A DNA stretch of 64,000 nt, from contig JAFPXD010000040.1 of the NCBI GenBank assembly GCA_017394835.1, positions 60,781 to 124,780 on the forward strand, read 5' to 3'. Positions 19,130 to 28,300 of this stretch are shown here, piece after piece. Position 1 is the first letter of the stretch. Every line of letters begins with the position of its first letter. The notes under the pieces are model-generated. The model did not search any database. It worked only from the letters and a program-made list of their open reading frames with translations, and was not told the DNA's origin. Made by a program: the position numbers and the translations under genes. Origin of the DNA: Clostridia bacterium (GTDB lineage Bacteria; Bacillota; Clostridia; Christensenellales; CAG-138).

Positions 19130-20575
19130 TTATTCGCTTTCGGCGGGCCTGCCGAGATACTCCACGCGGAGCATGCGCTTCGTCACGCCCTTTTCGACCA
19201 TTACGGTTTCCGAGGCGGCGTGCCCGGGCACGAACAGCACCTCGCTCCCGCAGGCGATGAGGGGCAGTTCGTCGCGCTCCTTGCGCTCCACCTTGCGGTC
19301 GATGAGATAATCCTTAAGCTTCCTTCTGCCGGGAGCGCCCACGGGACGGAACCTGTCGCCGTCCTTCCTCGTGCGGATGACGGGCGGCTCGCCCAGCGCC
19401 TCCAGCTTATCAAGATCCATATAGCAGATGAGGCGGCTCCGCTCGAAATCATCCCCATCGAGCCTTTCCGCACGGAACAGCCCCGCGGGAGTGACTATAA
19501 GGCCCTTCCTCAAGGGCGTTTCAAAGGGCGGCATGGGCTTGGCGTCGCCGAATTTGATCGCGTCATAGCTGATCCACGCCTCTATATGCGGGAGGGTCAG
19601 CTTTGCGCCCGTCCTCGCTTCAAGCAGCTCGGCAACGGCCTCAACGTGCACCCTTTCAATATCCACTATCGCCCCGGCTTCCGCAAGCGCCATCCTTATG
19701 ACCCTCGTTTTGATGGGGTAAGGCAGGAGGCTTATCGGCTCGCGAAGGAACCCTCCCTCGCATTTGGCGGCCTCATACCGGGCCTTCGCTTCGGCGGAAA
19801 GATACGCCTCATCCTGCGCGAGCAGTTCCGACATGCTGCACAGAGTCGGCACTATCGCGGGGTTGATATGCCTTTCGAGATAGGGCAGCACGTCCAGCCG
19901 CATACGGTTGCGCGATCCCTCGGGAATGAGGTTCGTTTCGTCCATGCGGTACAGCAGGCCCTCCTCGTCAAGATAATCCTCTATCTCCTTTTTAGAGACG
20001 GCAAGCAGCGGGCGGATAATGTCGTCCCGCTCGGGCTTCATCCCCGTTAGGCCCGCAAGGCCGCTCCCCCTCACGAGATGCAGGAGTATGGATTCCGCAT
20101 TATCGTTCATGTGATGGGCGACGGCGATCCGCGCGGAACCCGTCTTTTTCTTTATGCGGCCGAGGAATTCATAGCGAAGGATCCTGCCCGCGGTCTCAAT
20201 GGAAAGGCCATTTTCGGAAGCATACGCGGGCACGTCCGCCGTTTCGAGATAGAATGGGACACCCTTTTCCTCACACAGGTCGCGGCAGAAGAGCGCATCC
20301 TCCTCCGCCCCCACTCCGCGGATGCCGTGATTGAAATGCGCGGCGCGCACCGTCCAGCCGTAACGCGGAGCAAGCCCCGTCAGTATCGAAAGCAGGGCGA
20401 CCGAATCCGCTCCGCCGGAAAGCCCGACGAGAACGGAGCTCCCCCTTTCGAGCAGGGCGTTTTCCTCAATAAAGCGTTCGACCTTCAGCTGCAGCTCGGG
20501 TTCCTCATAAGCGGGGAAGGGATCCGAGTAGCCGCTGAACGAAGTATCCGAAAAGCGATCGTTATCGGGGCACAT
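19130..20575 (-). CDS. tilS: tRNA(Ile)-lysidine synthase TilS
   Basis: TilS attaches lysine to C34 of the CAU-anticodon tRNA-Ile, changing its decoding from AUG to AUA, and is essential in most bacteria. The PP-loop SGGADS is at 53-58, followed by AAHFNHG and the C-terminal TilS domain with a basic RKLKDYLIDRKV stretch. The 481-residue product begins with an atypical acidic 45-residue stretch before the catalytic domain. The ATG at 20573-20575 is chosen since AGGAG lies 8 bases upstream. Confidence 0.93.
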   Translation of the reverse strand: MCPDNDRFSDTSFSGYSDPFPAYEEPELQLKVERFIEENALLERGSSVLVGLSGGADSVALLSILTGLAPRYGWTVRAAHFNHGIRGVGAEEDALFCRDLCEEKGVPFYLETADVPAYASENGLSIETAGRILRYEFLGRIKKKTGSARIAVAHHMNDNAESILLHLVRGSGLAGLTGMKPERDDIIRPLLAVSKKEIEDYLDEEGLLYRMDETNLIPEGSRNRMRLDVLPYLERHINPAIVPTLCSMSELLAQDEAYLSAEAKARYEAAKCEGGFLREPISLLPYPIKTRVIRMALAEAGAIVDIERVHVEAVAELLEARTGAKLTLPHIEAWISYDAIKFGDAKPMPPFETPLRKGLIVTPAGLFRAERLDGDDFERSRLICYMDLDKLEALGEPPVIRTRKDGDRFRPVGAPGRRKLKDYLIDRKVERKERDELPLIACGSEVLFVPGHAASETVMVEKGVTKRMLRVEYLGRPAESE

Positions 20576-20659
20576 AAGCACAGCTCCTTTCTTCGGTGGG
20601 TGACAAAACCCGCGCCAAGCGCGGAGCAGATCCGAATGGAGTTATACCATCTCATTATT

Positions 20660-20688
20660 ATTATACATCAGCGCGGAGGGAATTTCAA
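20660..20688 (-). promoter_or_regulatory. Promoter of the tilS-hpt-galE operon
   Basis: TTGAAA (20683-20688) and TATAAT (20660-20665) are spaced 17 bp on the minus strand, upstream of tilS. It directs transcription away from the pilus-locus terminator. Confidence 0.75.
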
Positions 20689-20748
20689 TGCGGCAAATCA
20701 AAAATCCCCCACGGTCGTAAAACGAGCCGGCGGGCGGCGTGCAGATGC

Positions 20749-20780
20749 AAAAATACCGGAGCTTGGCTCCGGTATTTTCC
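20749..20780 (-). terminator. Terminator at the end of the pilus operon
   Basis: A nearly perfect stem AATACCGGAG/CTCCGGTATT with a 5-nt loop is followed on the minus strand by a T tract. It lies 15-45 bases after the last sortase gene and should insulate tilS from the pilus locus. Confidence 0.88.
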
Positions 20781-20794
20781 GTTATCGATCTAAT

Positions 20795-21613
20795 TCAGAT
20801 GTACCTGCTTATATCTATCGAATCAACAGGCACCTCCGTGAACCTCACGGTTATCCTGTGCCTGCCGCCGTAGGTGCAGGTGTAAAGGGTCAGATCCCAA
20901 TCCCCCGCCTGCATGCGGTCTATCTCGGTGGGCTCGATTATGAGCACCTGCGTGCAGAGGTAGGTGCGCAACTTGCCGTCCGCAGTGGTGAGGATCAGCA
21001 GATCGCCGTGCCCGAGTTTGTAGATATTGCCGAAATGCCTTTCGAAATTATGGCCCGCTATTATGAGATCCCCGCTCTTGTATGAGCCCAGATGCCTGCA
21101 GGGCGCTATCTTGAGGCGGACGTAATCCCAATCGGCCATTACGGGAAGCTCCAGCTTTATCGCCGGTATGGTGATATAGCCTATGTAATCATAGCCGTGG
21201 ATGCGCACCGTCGGCATCTCATAGGAGCGCTGCACAGCCTCCTCATTATAGGGATCGACGTGCCCCGCGTAGGGGTCGTCGGTCATGGCGGGAGCCGCGG
21301 TCGGGCCCGCTGTGGAGCCGGGGTTCGCATCCGCGCCGCCGTTCGGAGTCTCTTCGGGGCCGGGAGTCGCAAATGGATCGCCGCTCATGCCGGGGATGGG
21401 AGAGATCTCGGGCTCGCCGCTCGCTCCGGGCTCCGGAGTATCATAGGTCTCGCCGTTTGCCGCCCTGCGGATGGCCTCCTTTATCTCGCTCACGGCTTCG
21501 TATGAGGCCTCGCCCGCATCCTCATCCTCTTTTTTGTTATGAATAATGAGCAGCAGTGCCGATAATATCAGCACTGCCCCCAACAGCATTATTATTATGC
21601 CGGATTTACGCAT
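20795..21613 (-). CDS. Sortase (class uncertain), second sortase of the locus
   Basis: A 272-residue membrane-anchored cysteine transpeptidase. It has an N-terminal membrane segment (5-24), a long Pro/Gly/Thr-rich linker (55-120) and a sortase domain with catalytic His188 (AGHNFERHFG), Cys246 (LYTCTYGG) and Arg253. There is no C-terminal membrane helix, so it is not class C; the TCTYGG motif resembles class D/B-like enzymes of clostridia. It overlaps the minor pilin gene by 8 bp, suggesting it handles that protein or anchors the finished pilus to the wall. Confidence 0.88.
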   Translation of the reverse strand: MRKSGIIIMLLGAVLILSALLLIIHNKKEDEDAGEASYEAVSEIKEAIRRAANGETYDTPEPGASGEPEISPIPGMSGDPFATPGPEETPNGGADANPGSTAGPTAAPAMTDDPYAGHVDPYNEEAVQRSYEMPTVRIHGYDYIGYITIPAIKLELPVMADWDYVRLKIAPCRHLGSYKSGDLIIAGHNFERHFGNIYKLGHGDLLILTTADGKLRTYLCTQVLIIEPTEIDRMQAGDWDLTLYTCTYGGRHRITVRFTEVPVDSIDISRYI

Positions 21614-22520
21614 CGTTTTTCCTCTTCTTGCCTATGGCTATTATGAAGCCGATAACAAGCAGCACTGCGCCGGCGCCCATAAGCACGGGGATGGGCCAGT
21701 TGAGCTGGCCGGTCTGGATGAGCTTCGCCGTGTTGGTGATGGTCACCACGTCGGCGCCGTAAACGTAGCTCGCGATGTAGTTCTGGGGCACTACCTCCTC
21801 AACGGTGTAGCTGTGGCCATCCTCCAGTCCCTCCCAGGTGTAGGTCCAGCCGTTGCCCTCGTTCAATGTGACGGTCTCAACGTATTCGCCGTCCTTGTAG
21901 AACTTGACCTGAATGGAAGCGGGGCGGAAATGCTGCGCATCGTCGTTATCGTCCCAGATCTTGCGCACGGTGAAAGTGCGGAATACGGGCTCGGGAGTGA
22001 CGATGGGCGCCGCCTCAGCCTTGGGGGAAGCGTCAATATCATAGACCCACGCAGTCCCCTCGGGATTGGTCATGGGAACGGACACGAGGAAGGGCGCAAT
22101 GGGATAATAGCCTTCGACCTCGCCCTCCTGCGCGATGAGATACAGGCCGAGCTCGAGATCCGCAAAGGTCACGGAGCCGTTCTCATCGGTAACGCCGGTG
22201 ATATAGGGGATGGAATTCGCCTCCGCATATTCGAGCACGGCGTCCGCAAGACCGGGCGCGTTCACATCGTCAAGGGAAGCGGGGCAGCCCTCAAAAGCCT
22301 CGGTATAGACGAAGGCAAGGTTTATGCCCTCCGCTATGTCCGCGACGTGATAAAGCCTGAACGTCGCTCCGGGAATGGGCTTATGATCGTCCGCGCTGTC
22401 AAGCAGGTTGACGGTGATGGAGCCCTGCGCCTCAGGATCGATCACGGGGGAGGCGAAAGCCGCACCCGCCGTGAGGATGAGCGCCATGAGCATTGCGATG
22501 ATAAGGGTGATCTTCTTCAT
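21606..22520 (-). CDS. Minor pilin with Cna-B domains and LIQTG sorting signal
   Basis: A 304-residue exported protein. It has a signal peptide (about 1-23, AFA-S), a first Cna-B/SpaA-like domain (about 33-165), a second Cna-B domain (about 180-255, containing KIWDDNDD and the YTVEEV E-box), then LIQTGQLNWPIP at 267-278, a membrane helix and a KKRK tail. The signal resembles the (I/L)PQTGQLNWP type of clostridial basal pilins, but Pro is replaced by Ile. It is probably the pilus base subunit, with the adjacent sortase as partner (inference). Confidence 0.85.
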   Translation of the reverse strand: MKKITLIIAMLMALILTAGAAFASPVIDPEAQGSITVNLLDSADDHKPIPGATFRLYHVADIAEGINLAFVYTEAFEGCPASLDDVNAPGLADAVLEYAEANSIPYITGVTDENGSVTFADLELGLYLIAQEGEVEGYYPIAPFLVSVPMTNPEGTAWVYDIDASPKAEAAPIVTPEPVFRTFTVRKIWDDNDDAQHFRPASIQVKFYKDGEYVETVTLNEGNGWTYTWEGLEDGHSYTVEEVVPQNYIASYVYGADVVTITNTAKLIQTGQLNWPIPVLMGAGAVLLVIGFIIAIGKKRKNDA

Positions 22521-22556
22521 AGTATCAATACCTTCCTTGTGGTTCGTTGAGGAGAG

Positions 22557-23450
22557 TTATTCGCTGTCATTGTTCTTCCCGAGTATCTCCTTTGCGGTCT
22601 CCTCGGGGGATTTACGGGTCTTCTTGCTGTACTTGACCATGAGGAACACGAGCAGTATCAGCAGCATGGGCACGGCGACGGCGGGCGCGATTATAATGGG
22701 ATCGATTATGTAGCCCTCGTTCTTGACGTAGATGACGGGCTTGGGCCTTGCCGTTTCGATGCGCTCGCCGCGGACGAGCAGCCTTTGGGTGTTGATGCCG
22801 TAGGGAGTGCAGGTGACGAGCGTGCAGTAATCCCTGCCCTCTACAACGTAGAGCTCATCGACCTCGTCCGGCTCGACTATCAGGATCTGATCGACCTGAT
22901 AGGTGAGAACGCGATTCAGTATCGTAAGGGTGAATATATCGCCTTCCTCGAGCTTGTCGAGATAGGTGAACAGCTTTGCGGATGGCAGGCCGCGGTGAGC
23001 GGATATAACGCAATGTGTGGAAGGACCGCCCCCCGGAAGGGATGAGCCTTCAACATGACCGGCGGCTTTCTTCAAAACGTCCAGCGAAGTACCGTGATAG
23101 ATCGGAAGCTCGACCTTGATCTTGTCTATATCGATATAGCCGATCATTCCACGCCCATCAACGTTCAGTAATTGATCGTACCCTTCAACTCTATCATAAT
23201 ACATGAAGGGATAATCGACCTTCTTGATCTTCTCGTTGTAAGCATCTGCTGCCGCAAACATTTCGGTATAGTCGTCTTCCGTCAACGCATTCAGCATAGC
23301 TTCATAATCCGCAACCGCTCGCGATTGGACCCTGCTGTTTACGTAATCCGCAATGGACGGGTATAACATTACCAACAAGCCAATGAAGAAAATGACCACC
23401 AGCAGTATGCCGGTAAAGCTTTTCTTTTTGGGTTTTTTCGTCTGTTCCAT
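22557..23450 (-). CDS. Class C pilus-polymerising sortase
   Basis: A 297-residue sortase with two membrane helices (about 13-30 and 250-273), the class C layout. Catalytic residues are His152 (SAHRG), Cys214 (LVTCTPYG) and Arg223 (RLLVRG). The lid region reads DYPFMYYD (79-86) rather than a clean DPF/DPW motif. Such enzymes join pilin subunits through Lys-Thr isopeptide bonds. The start MEQTKKPKKK is chosen on protein layout; no strong ribosome site is close, so initiation may be weak or dependent on upstream translation. Confidence 0.92.
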   Translation of the reverse strand: MEQTKKPKKKSFTGILLVVIFFIGLLVMLYPSIADYVNSRVQSRAVADYEAMLNALTEDDYTEMFAAADAYNEKIKKVDYPFMYYDRVEGYDQLLNVDGRGMIGYIDIDKIKVELPIYHGTSLDVLKKAAGHVEGSSLPGGGPSTHCVISAHRGLPSAKLFTYLDKLEEGDIFTLTILNRVLTYQVDQILIVEPDEVDELYVVEGRDYCTLVTCTPYGINTQRLLVRGERIETARPKPVIYVKNEGYIIDPIIIAPAVAVPMLLILLVFLMVKYSKKTRKSPEETAKEILGKNNDSE

Positions 23451-23704
23451 AGGCTTGTTGCTGACGTTACCTTTCAAATGATCTGCTTTCGGGGGAGGCG
23501 AAGGCTCCGCCTCCCCTTTATGCACAGATATAAAACTTTGGTCAGGCGCGGCGGGTGTGAACGGTAGAACGCCGCGCCGCACCAAGTGTTTTAGTCTGTT
23601 TGCTTCCGGATATGACCGGAAAGCCCGAGTTTCGTTAAGCGTTGAGCTTGTTCCGAGTCCTCAGCCGAGGTTTTGCGGAAAGCTCTGCTTTCGCAAAAAC
23701 TCAA
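23451..23704 (-). promoter_or_regulatory. Three-hairpin spacer between major pilin and sortase
   Basis: This 254-bp spacer contains three stable stems: a bulged gttttgcg/cgcaaaac stem with extended arms (23670-23700) immediately after the pilin stop, a 9-bp ggcgcggcg/cgccgcgcc stem (23545-23578), and ggggaggcg/cgcctcccc (23492-23516). None ends in a clear T tract on the minus strand. They could stabilise pilin mRNA and reduce read-through into the sortase genes. No promoter was recognised. Confidence 0.5.
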
Positions 23705-25126
23705 TTAGTCCTCAACGGACATCTTCTTGCGGGTGGCAAGAAGGACGACGGCAGCAGCCATCATCAGACCGCCGATGACGTAGAAGATGGTGGTACCGAT
23801 GCCGCCGGTCTCGGGAAGCTCGGAACCGGTGTTGTTCAGAACGTCAGCAGTCGCGTCAACATGAGCGGTGGCATTGGCGGTGACGACTACCGTAACGGGT
23901 TCGGTGAGGAGGTTGTAACCGGCAGGAGCCGCGACCTCTTCGAGATAATAGGTGCCATCCTCAAGACCGATGAAGGAAGCTTCACCATTCGCATTGGTGA
24001 TAGCGTGGGTGGCGTCAGCGTAGTTGGTGGACCAGCTTACAACGTCGTTGGTCTCGTCGTAAACATAGTAGTACTTAACACCATTGACCATCTTGTAGAG
24101 AACGAAGTCAGCATCAGCCAGCCTCTCGTTAGCGGAGTTGTGCTTGATGATGTTGATGTCCGCAGTGTAAACATCCCACTCGTCGGTCTCGGTCTCAGTG
24201 TCGGTGTAATCCTCGGGGTTGTTGGAATACTCGAGGGTAGCTTCGTTGGTCAGCACGTTGTAATTAACGGCATTCTCATTGACGGTCGCGGAGTAGGTGA
24301 TCACAACGGGAGCATCATAGGCAAAGCCCTTACCTACGAGGTCGAGGTTAAGAACGAAACCGTTGTTAGCATAGGTGATCTCGCCCTCAGCGGGAGTGTA
24401 GGTAACACCGCCGATGGTGATAACAACATCATTGTTGAAGGTAAGACCGGCGCTCATATGGTCGGATACCCTGTAGATGTAGTGGGTGTAACCGGTGAGG
24501 CTGGGGATCGCGGAATTGATCTCGTAATGAACTACCTGGCCGATCTCAACGCTGATATCATCCGCTTCCTTGTCGAAGGGAAGGCCCTCGTTCTTATCAT
24601 GAACAACGGCGTTGGGGTCAGTGGTGGTGAGGGAGCATACGGAACCGAGACTGCTGGTTACGAAATAGTAACCGAAACCAAGACCGGTCCAAACGATGTT
24701 GGTATCGCCGGCAACGGTGGGGCCCGCAGCGGGAACAGCGGTGGTCACAGTAGGAGCAACAGCAGGCTCGGTGTCAGTTGCAGCCTTACCATTAAGAGCA
24801 AGCTCAAGAGCAGCAGCGAAAGCAGCAGCGTTGAAGTTCGCGTTGGTGGAAACAACATAGGTGTTGTCCTGAGAGTTCGCAGTAGCGGTCAGGTCAATAC
24901 CGGCATAATTGTTTACAACATTGAACCAGGGGGAATTGCCCTGAATGGTGTAAGCATAGTTGGAACCGTCATATACGAGATCGAAGATCTTGTAAGCAGC
25001 ATAGGTCTGACCGTTAACGGGGTTCTCCACGGTGATGGTACCGGTGGTAACGGGGGTAGCGAATACCGCGGTGCTCATAGCGAGGACCATCAGCATTGCG
25101 ACAGCGAGTGCGAGAAACTTTTTCAT
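23705..25126 (-). CDS. Major pilin, SpaA-type, LPETG anchor
   Basis: A 473-residue secreted shaft pilin. It has a signal peptide (1-23), an N-terminal domain beginning TYAAYKIFDLVYDGS (41-55), a likely pilin lysine region VVHDKNEGLPFDK (175-187), an isopeptide-type middle domain, a C-terminal Cna-B domain with E-box YYLEEVAAPAGY (393-404), and LPETG at 437-441 with a membrane helix and RKK tail. Which lysine is cross-linked is inferred. An AAGGGAG site precedes the ATG. It sits directly before the class C sortase. Confidence 0.92.
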   Translation of the reverse strand: MKKFLALAVAMLMVLAMSTAVFATPVTTGTITVENPVNGQTYAAYKIFDLVYDGSNYAYTIQGNSPWFNVVNNYAGIDLTATANSQDNTYVVSTNANFNAAAFAAALELALNGKAATDTEPAVAPTVTTAVPAAGPTVAGDTNIVWTGLGFGYYFVTSSLGSVCSLTTTDPNAVVHDKNEGLPFDKEADDISVEIGQVVHYEINSAIPSLTGYTHYIYRVSDHMSAGLTFNNDVVITIGGVTYTPAEGEITYANNGFVLNLDLVGKGFAYDAPVVITYSATVNENAVNYNVLTNEATLEYSNNPEDYTDTETETDEWDVYTADINIIKHNSANERLADADFVLYKMVNGVKYYYVYDETNDVVSWSTNYADATHAITNANGEASFIGLEDGTYYLEEVAAPAGYNLLTEPVTVVVTANATAHVDATADVLNNTGSELPETGGIGTTIFYVIGGLMMAAAVVLLATRKKMSVED

Positions 25127-25347
25127 TGTAGTTCTCCCTTTCTTAAAATTTTGGTTTTTTATTTGACTTTCTCAATCACGCTCGGGGCCCCAAGAAGGCT
25201 ACCGTCTCGATCCTGCGGCCCTTCGCGAAAATGATTCAAGTCGGTTACAAAAGCGTTTCCGCTTATGTACGGTGGTAAATGGGGAGCTGCCTCCCCTGCC
25301 TCCCCTTATTATAGGGAAGGCGGTCCATTTCGGGGAAAGCCCGAAGC
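25127..25347 (-). other. Spacer between giant adhesin and major pilin
   Basis: This 221-bp non-coding gap contains a ttcgggg/cccgaa hairpin (25330-25345) just after the adhesin stop, a TATAAT-like hexamer (25308-25313) lacking a good -35, and an AAGCG-GAAA-CGCTT stem followed by TTGT near 25245-25265. A pilin promoter is plausible here but not clear. It also holds a cctcccctgcctcccctt stretch resembling the dispersed repeats elsewhere in the window. Confidence 0.35.
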
Positions 25348-28300
25348 TCAGTTCGAGGAATGCTTCCTCTTTCTGCGGTCGATCACGAGATACGCCGCGG
25401 GAACGAGCATCAGCATCGCGCCGACTGCGGTGTAGGCATAGACGCCTGCGCCGCCCGTCTCGGGCAGTTCGTAAACGGGCTGGTTGATGAGCGCATAGTT
25501 GCCGCCCGTGCCGGTTTCGATCTCCCAGCCGTTATCATCGACTACCCTTGCGCCGTTCTCATCAACGATCACGTGCCACGGACCCGCGCCCTGATAGCCT
25601 TCGGGGGTGTTCGTCTCATTGATGACGTACTTGCCGTAAGGCAGGCAGTTAAGGCCGTAAGCTATCCCGTCGCCGTCGAGCCTGGGATCGGTGAATATGA
25701 TCTGGCCGCCGTTCGTCGAGGTCGCGGTGAGCATGAGATCGTGCCCGCTCGCGGAATCGTAGATGTTCCAGTTATCATCGCAGCGCGCAATGATGAAGGT
25801 CGCGCCGTCAAGCATGGGACCTGTGGGGCCCGCAATGTGCTTTTCGAGCTCAAGGGGCTTGCGGTCAAGCTTGTTGGTTATACCGAGGTGCCAGTGTATG
25901 GTGTAATCCGTGGTCTCCTGCTGCTGGATCCTGCGGTAGAGCCTTACGCCCTGGTTCGCGTTCTTGGACGTGGTGAAGTAGTTCGTGCTAAGCATGAGGT
26001 AGTAATACCCATCGCTGTCGATCTGGTCGTTGAGATCGAGATTCGTACTGTCATACGCCCAGGGAACGTTGTTCGTGGTCATAAGGGTGATGACCTCGTC
26101 AGCCGAGGTGCTCGTGCCCTTGAAGGCCATGTACTTATTCGCCGCAAGGTTCAGGAGCGACCAGCCGGACGCGCCGCCCGTCGTTACCGCGTTCGCCCTC
26201 CAGAGGACGGTGTTGGGATCGACGGAGGAGGGGATGCTGACTATACCGACATTCTCCGTAACGGCCTGCGTTCTCAGATACTTGTTGTCCGTGGTATTAT
26301 ATACGCTGCCGACCACGGCTTTGCCGTTTATTACTATGACGTACTCGCCGTTCTCCTCAAAGTGATCTACAAGCTGGTAGATGTACTCGCCGCTGCCGCT
26401 GTTCTGGGTCCAGTGCGCGTGGAGCGTGGTGCTGCCCGTTACAGTGGAGGAGCCGTTGACCTGAGTGCCGCCCGTCGCGGAAGTGTACCAGCCCGCGAAG
26501 GTGTAGCCCGAGCGGGTGGGAGCGCTGGTGAAGGCGGTGTTGGTGTTGTACGCCGAGCCCGCGTTGTAGGTCGCGGTGGAGGCGCCCGTCAGAGTACCGC
26601 CATTCGGGTCGAAGGTGACGGTATAGGTGGTGGGAGCGTTCTCCGTCCAGTGAGCGTACAGGACGCCGCCGCTCGTGACGGTGGAGGAACCGTTGACCTG
26701 AGTGCCGCCCGTCGCGGAAGTGTACCAGCCCGCGAAGGTGTAGCCCGAGCGGGTGGGAGCGCTGGTGAAGGCGGTGTCGGAGCCGTAGGTCGCACCGTAG
26801 GCGTAGGTCGTGGAGGGAGAGCCCGTCAGAGTACCGCCGTTCGCATTGAAGCTGACGGTGTAGGTGATCGGGGTCCACTGCGCATACAGCGTGGTGTTCG
26901 CGTTGATGGTGAAGGTCGCACCCTGAGCATAGCTCGTGCCGTTACTGTTCGCCTGCGTGTTCCAACCGTTGAAGTTGTAACCGGTCTTCGCAAGATTGCC
27001 GGTGTTGCCGAGAACGGTTACCGTCGCGCCGCTCGCATACGGGCTGTTGCTGTCCGTGGGAACGGAACCGCTCGTCGCACCGTTGGCGTTGTAGGTGACG
27101 GTGTAGGTGGTTGCCGGTTGTGTGGAAACCTTCTTGTAAATCGTTACTCGCCCATAAACATTGCTGGAAACATCAAACACTCCGTCGATAAGACAAATGT
27201 AGGGATAGGTCTCGTTTTGATAGTTCTGGACTTCATTGGATGTCAAGTAATCCCATGTTGTTGATCCTGTCGAATCCAATGCAAGATAACCGCCAATAAC
27301 AGCCAAATAGCTGCTGCTGCCAACGCTTTGCAGGTTAAAGTGACCGCTCTTAGAAGTTGCCTTCCAAAGGATTGTGTTGGGATCGACCCCCGAAGGAATG
27401 ACGACCTTATCGGAACTAATAGTCACGCTCTGCGGAGACAGCGTATTGGTGGTACCGGCCAGCTGGTTGGTTACTGCCGAAGACACACCGCTGTTAGTGT
27501 AAACTATGACATACTCGCCATTGGCCTCAAAGTGGTCGGTAAGCTGGTATTCATAGGTCGTACCGGACGGCGTATCTTCAACAAGGCGGTAGAAGGTGAA
27601 TCTGTCACCGGAGCTACCCGAGCTGTTAAGATAATATCCGTTCGAAGAATAAGTCAAATACGGATAAGATCCGGAACTGCCCTGCATCTGTCCATTAGAA
27701 TCAATGGACCATGTATAGGTCGATGTACCGGTGACGAAAGAGGGATAGGTTCCACTGCTGACAAGGTAGCCAGCGGTATCGTTATAGAACTTCCATGCAC
27801 CAGCCGATCCGCTAAGCGTAAACAGGTATGCGTCAAGAGCGGTACTGAACTTGTAGTAACTGCCGCTTGCTGTCCTTGTTAGCGATGAAGTAAACTGCGG
27901 ACCGTAGGATGAATATATCGTGTTCATAACAGCTTTATAAGTAGAACCGCTGTTGTAAACGATCAGATACTTGCCGCCCGCAGTAAGATTTGCGGGAGAA
28001 ACAAGCTCATATTCGCTGTTCACATCCTTTGCAAACCCGCTAACATCCGTATTCCTCGGTTCGGGAGTCACCTCGGGAGCCTCGGTATCCTCCGCCTTGG
28101 GCTCGGGAGTTACCTCGGGAACCTCGGGATCATCCGTATTGGGCTCGGGAGTTACCTCGGGAACCTCGGGATCATCCGCATTGGGTTCGGGAGTTACAAC
28201 GGGAGCCTCGGTGGGAGCATAGGCGGTATAGTCATAATCGCCGATATCCACGCCCGCGGCCTCCGCGCCGGCGATGACCGCCTCTACTACGACGGCGGTA

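Noticed and set aside
23642..25234. 530-codon plus-strand frame
   Set aside because: Antisense to the major pilin gene, with Gly/Val-rich composition created by the pilin's codons.
25360..27264. 634-codon plus-strand frame in the adhesin 3' half
   Set aside because: Antisense to SpaA-like and repeat domains ending in LPETG, and without any family signature.
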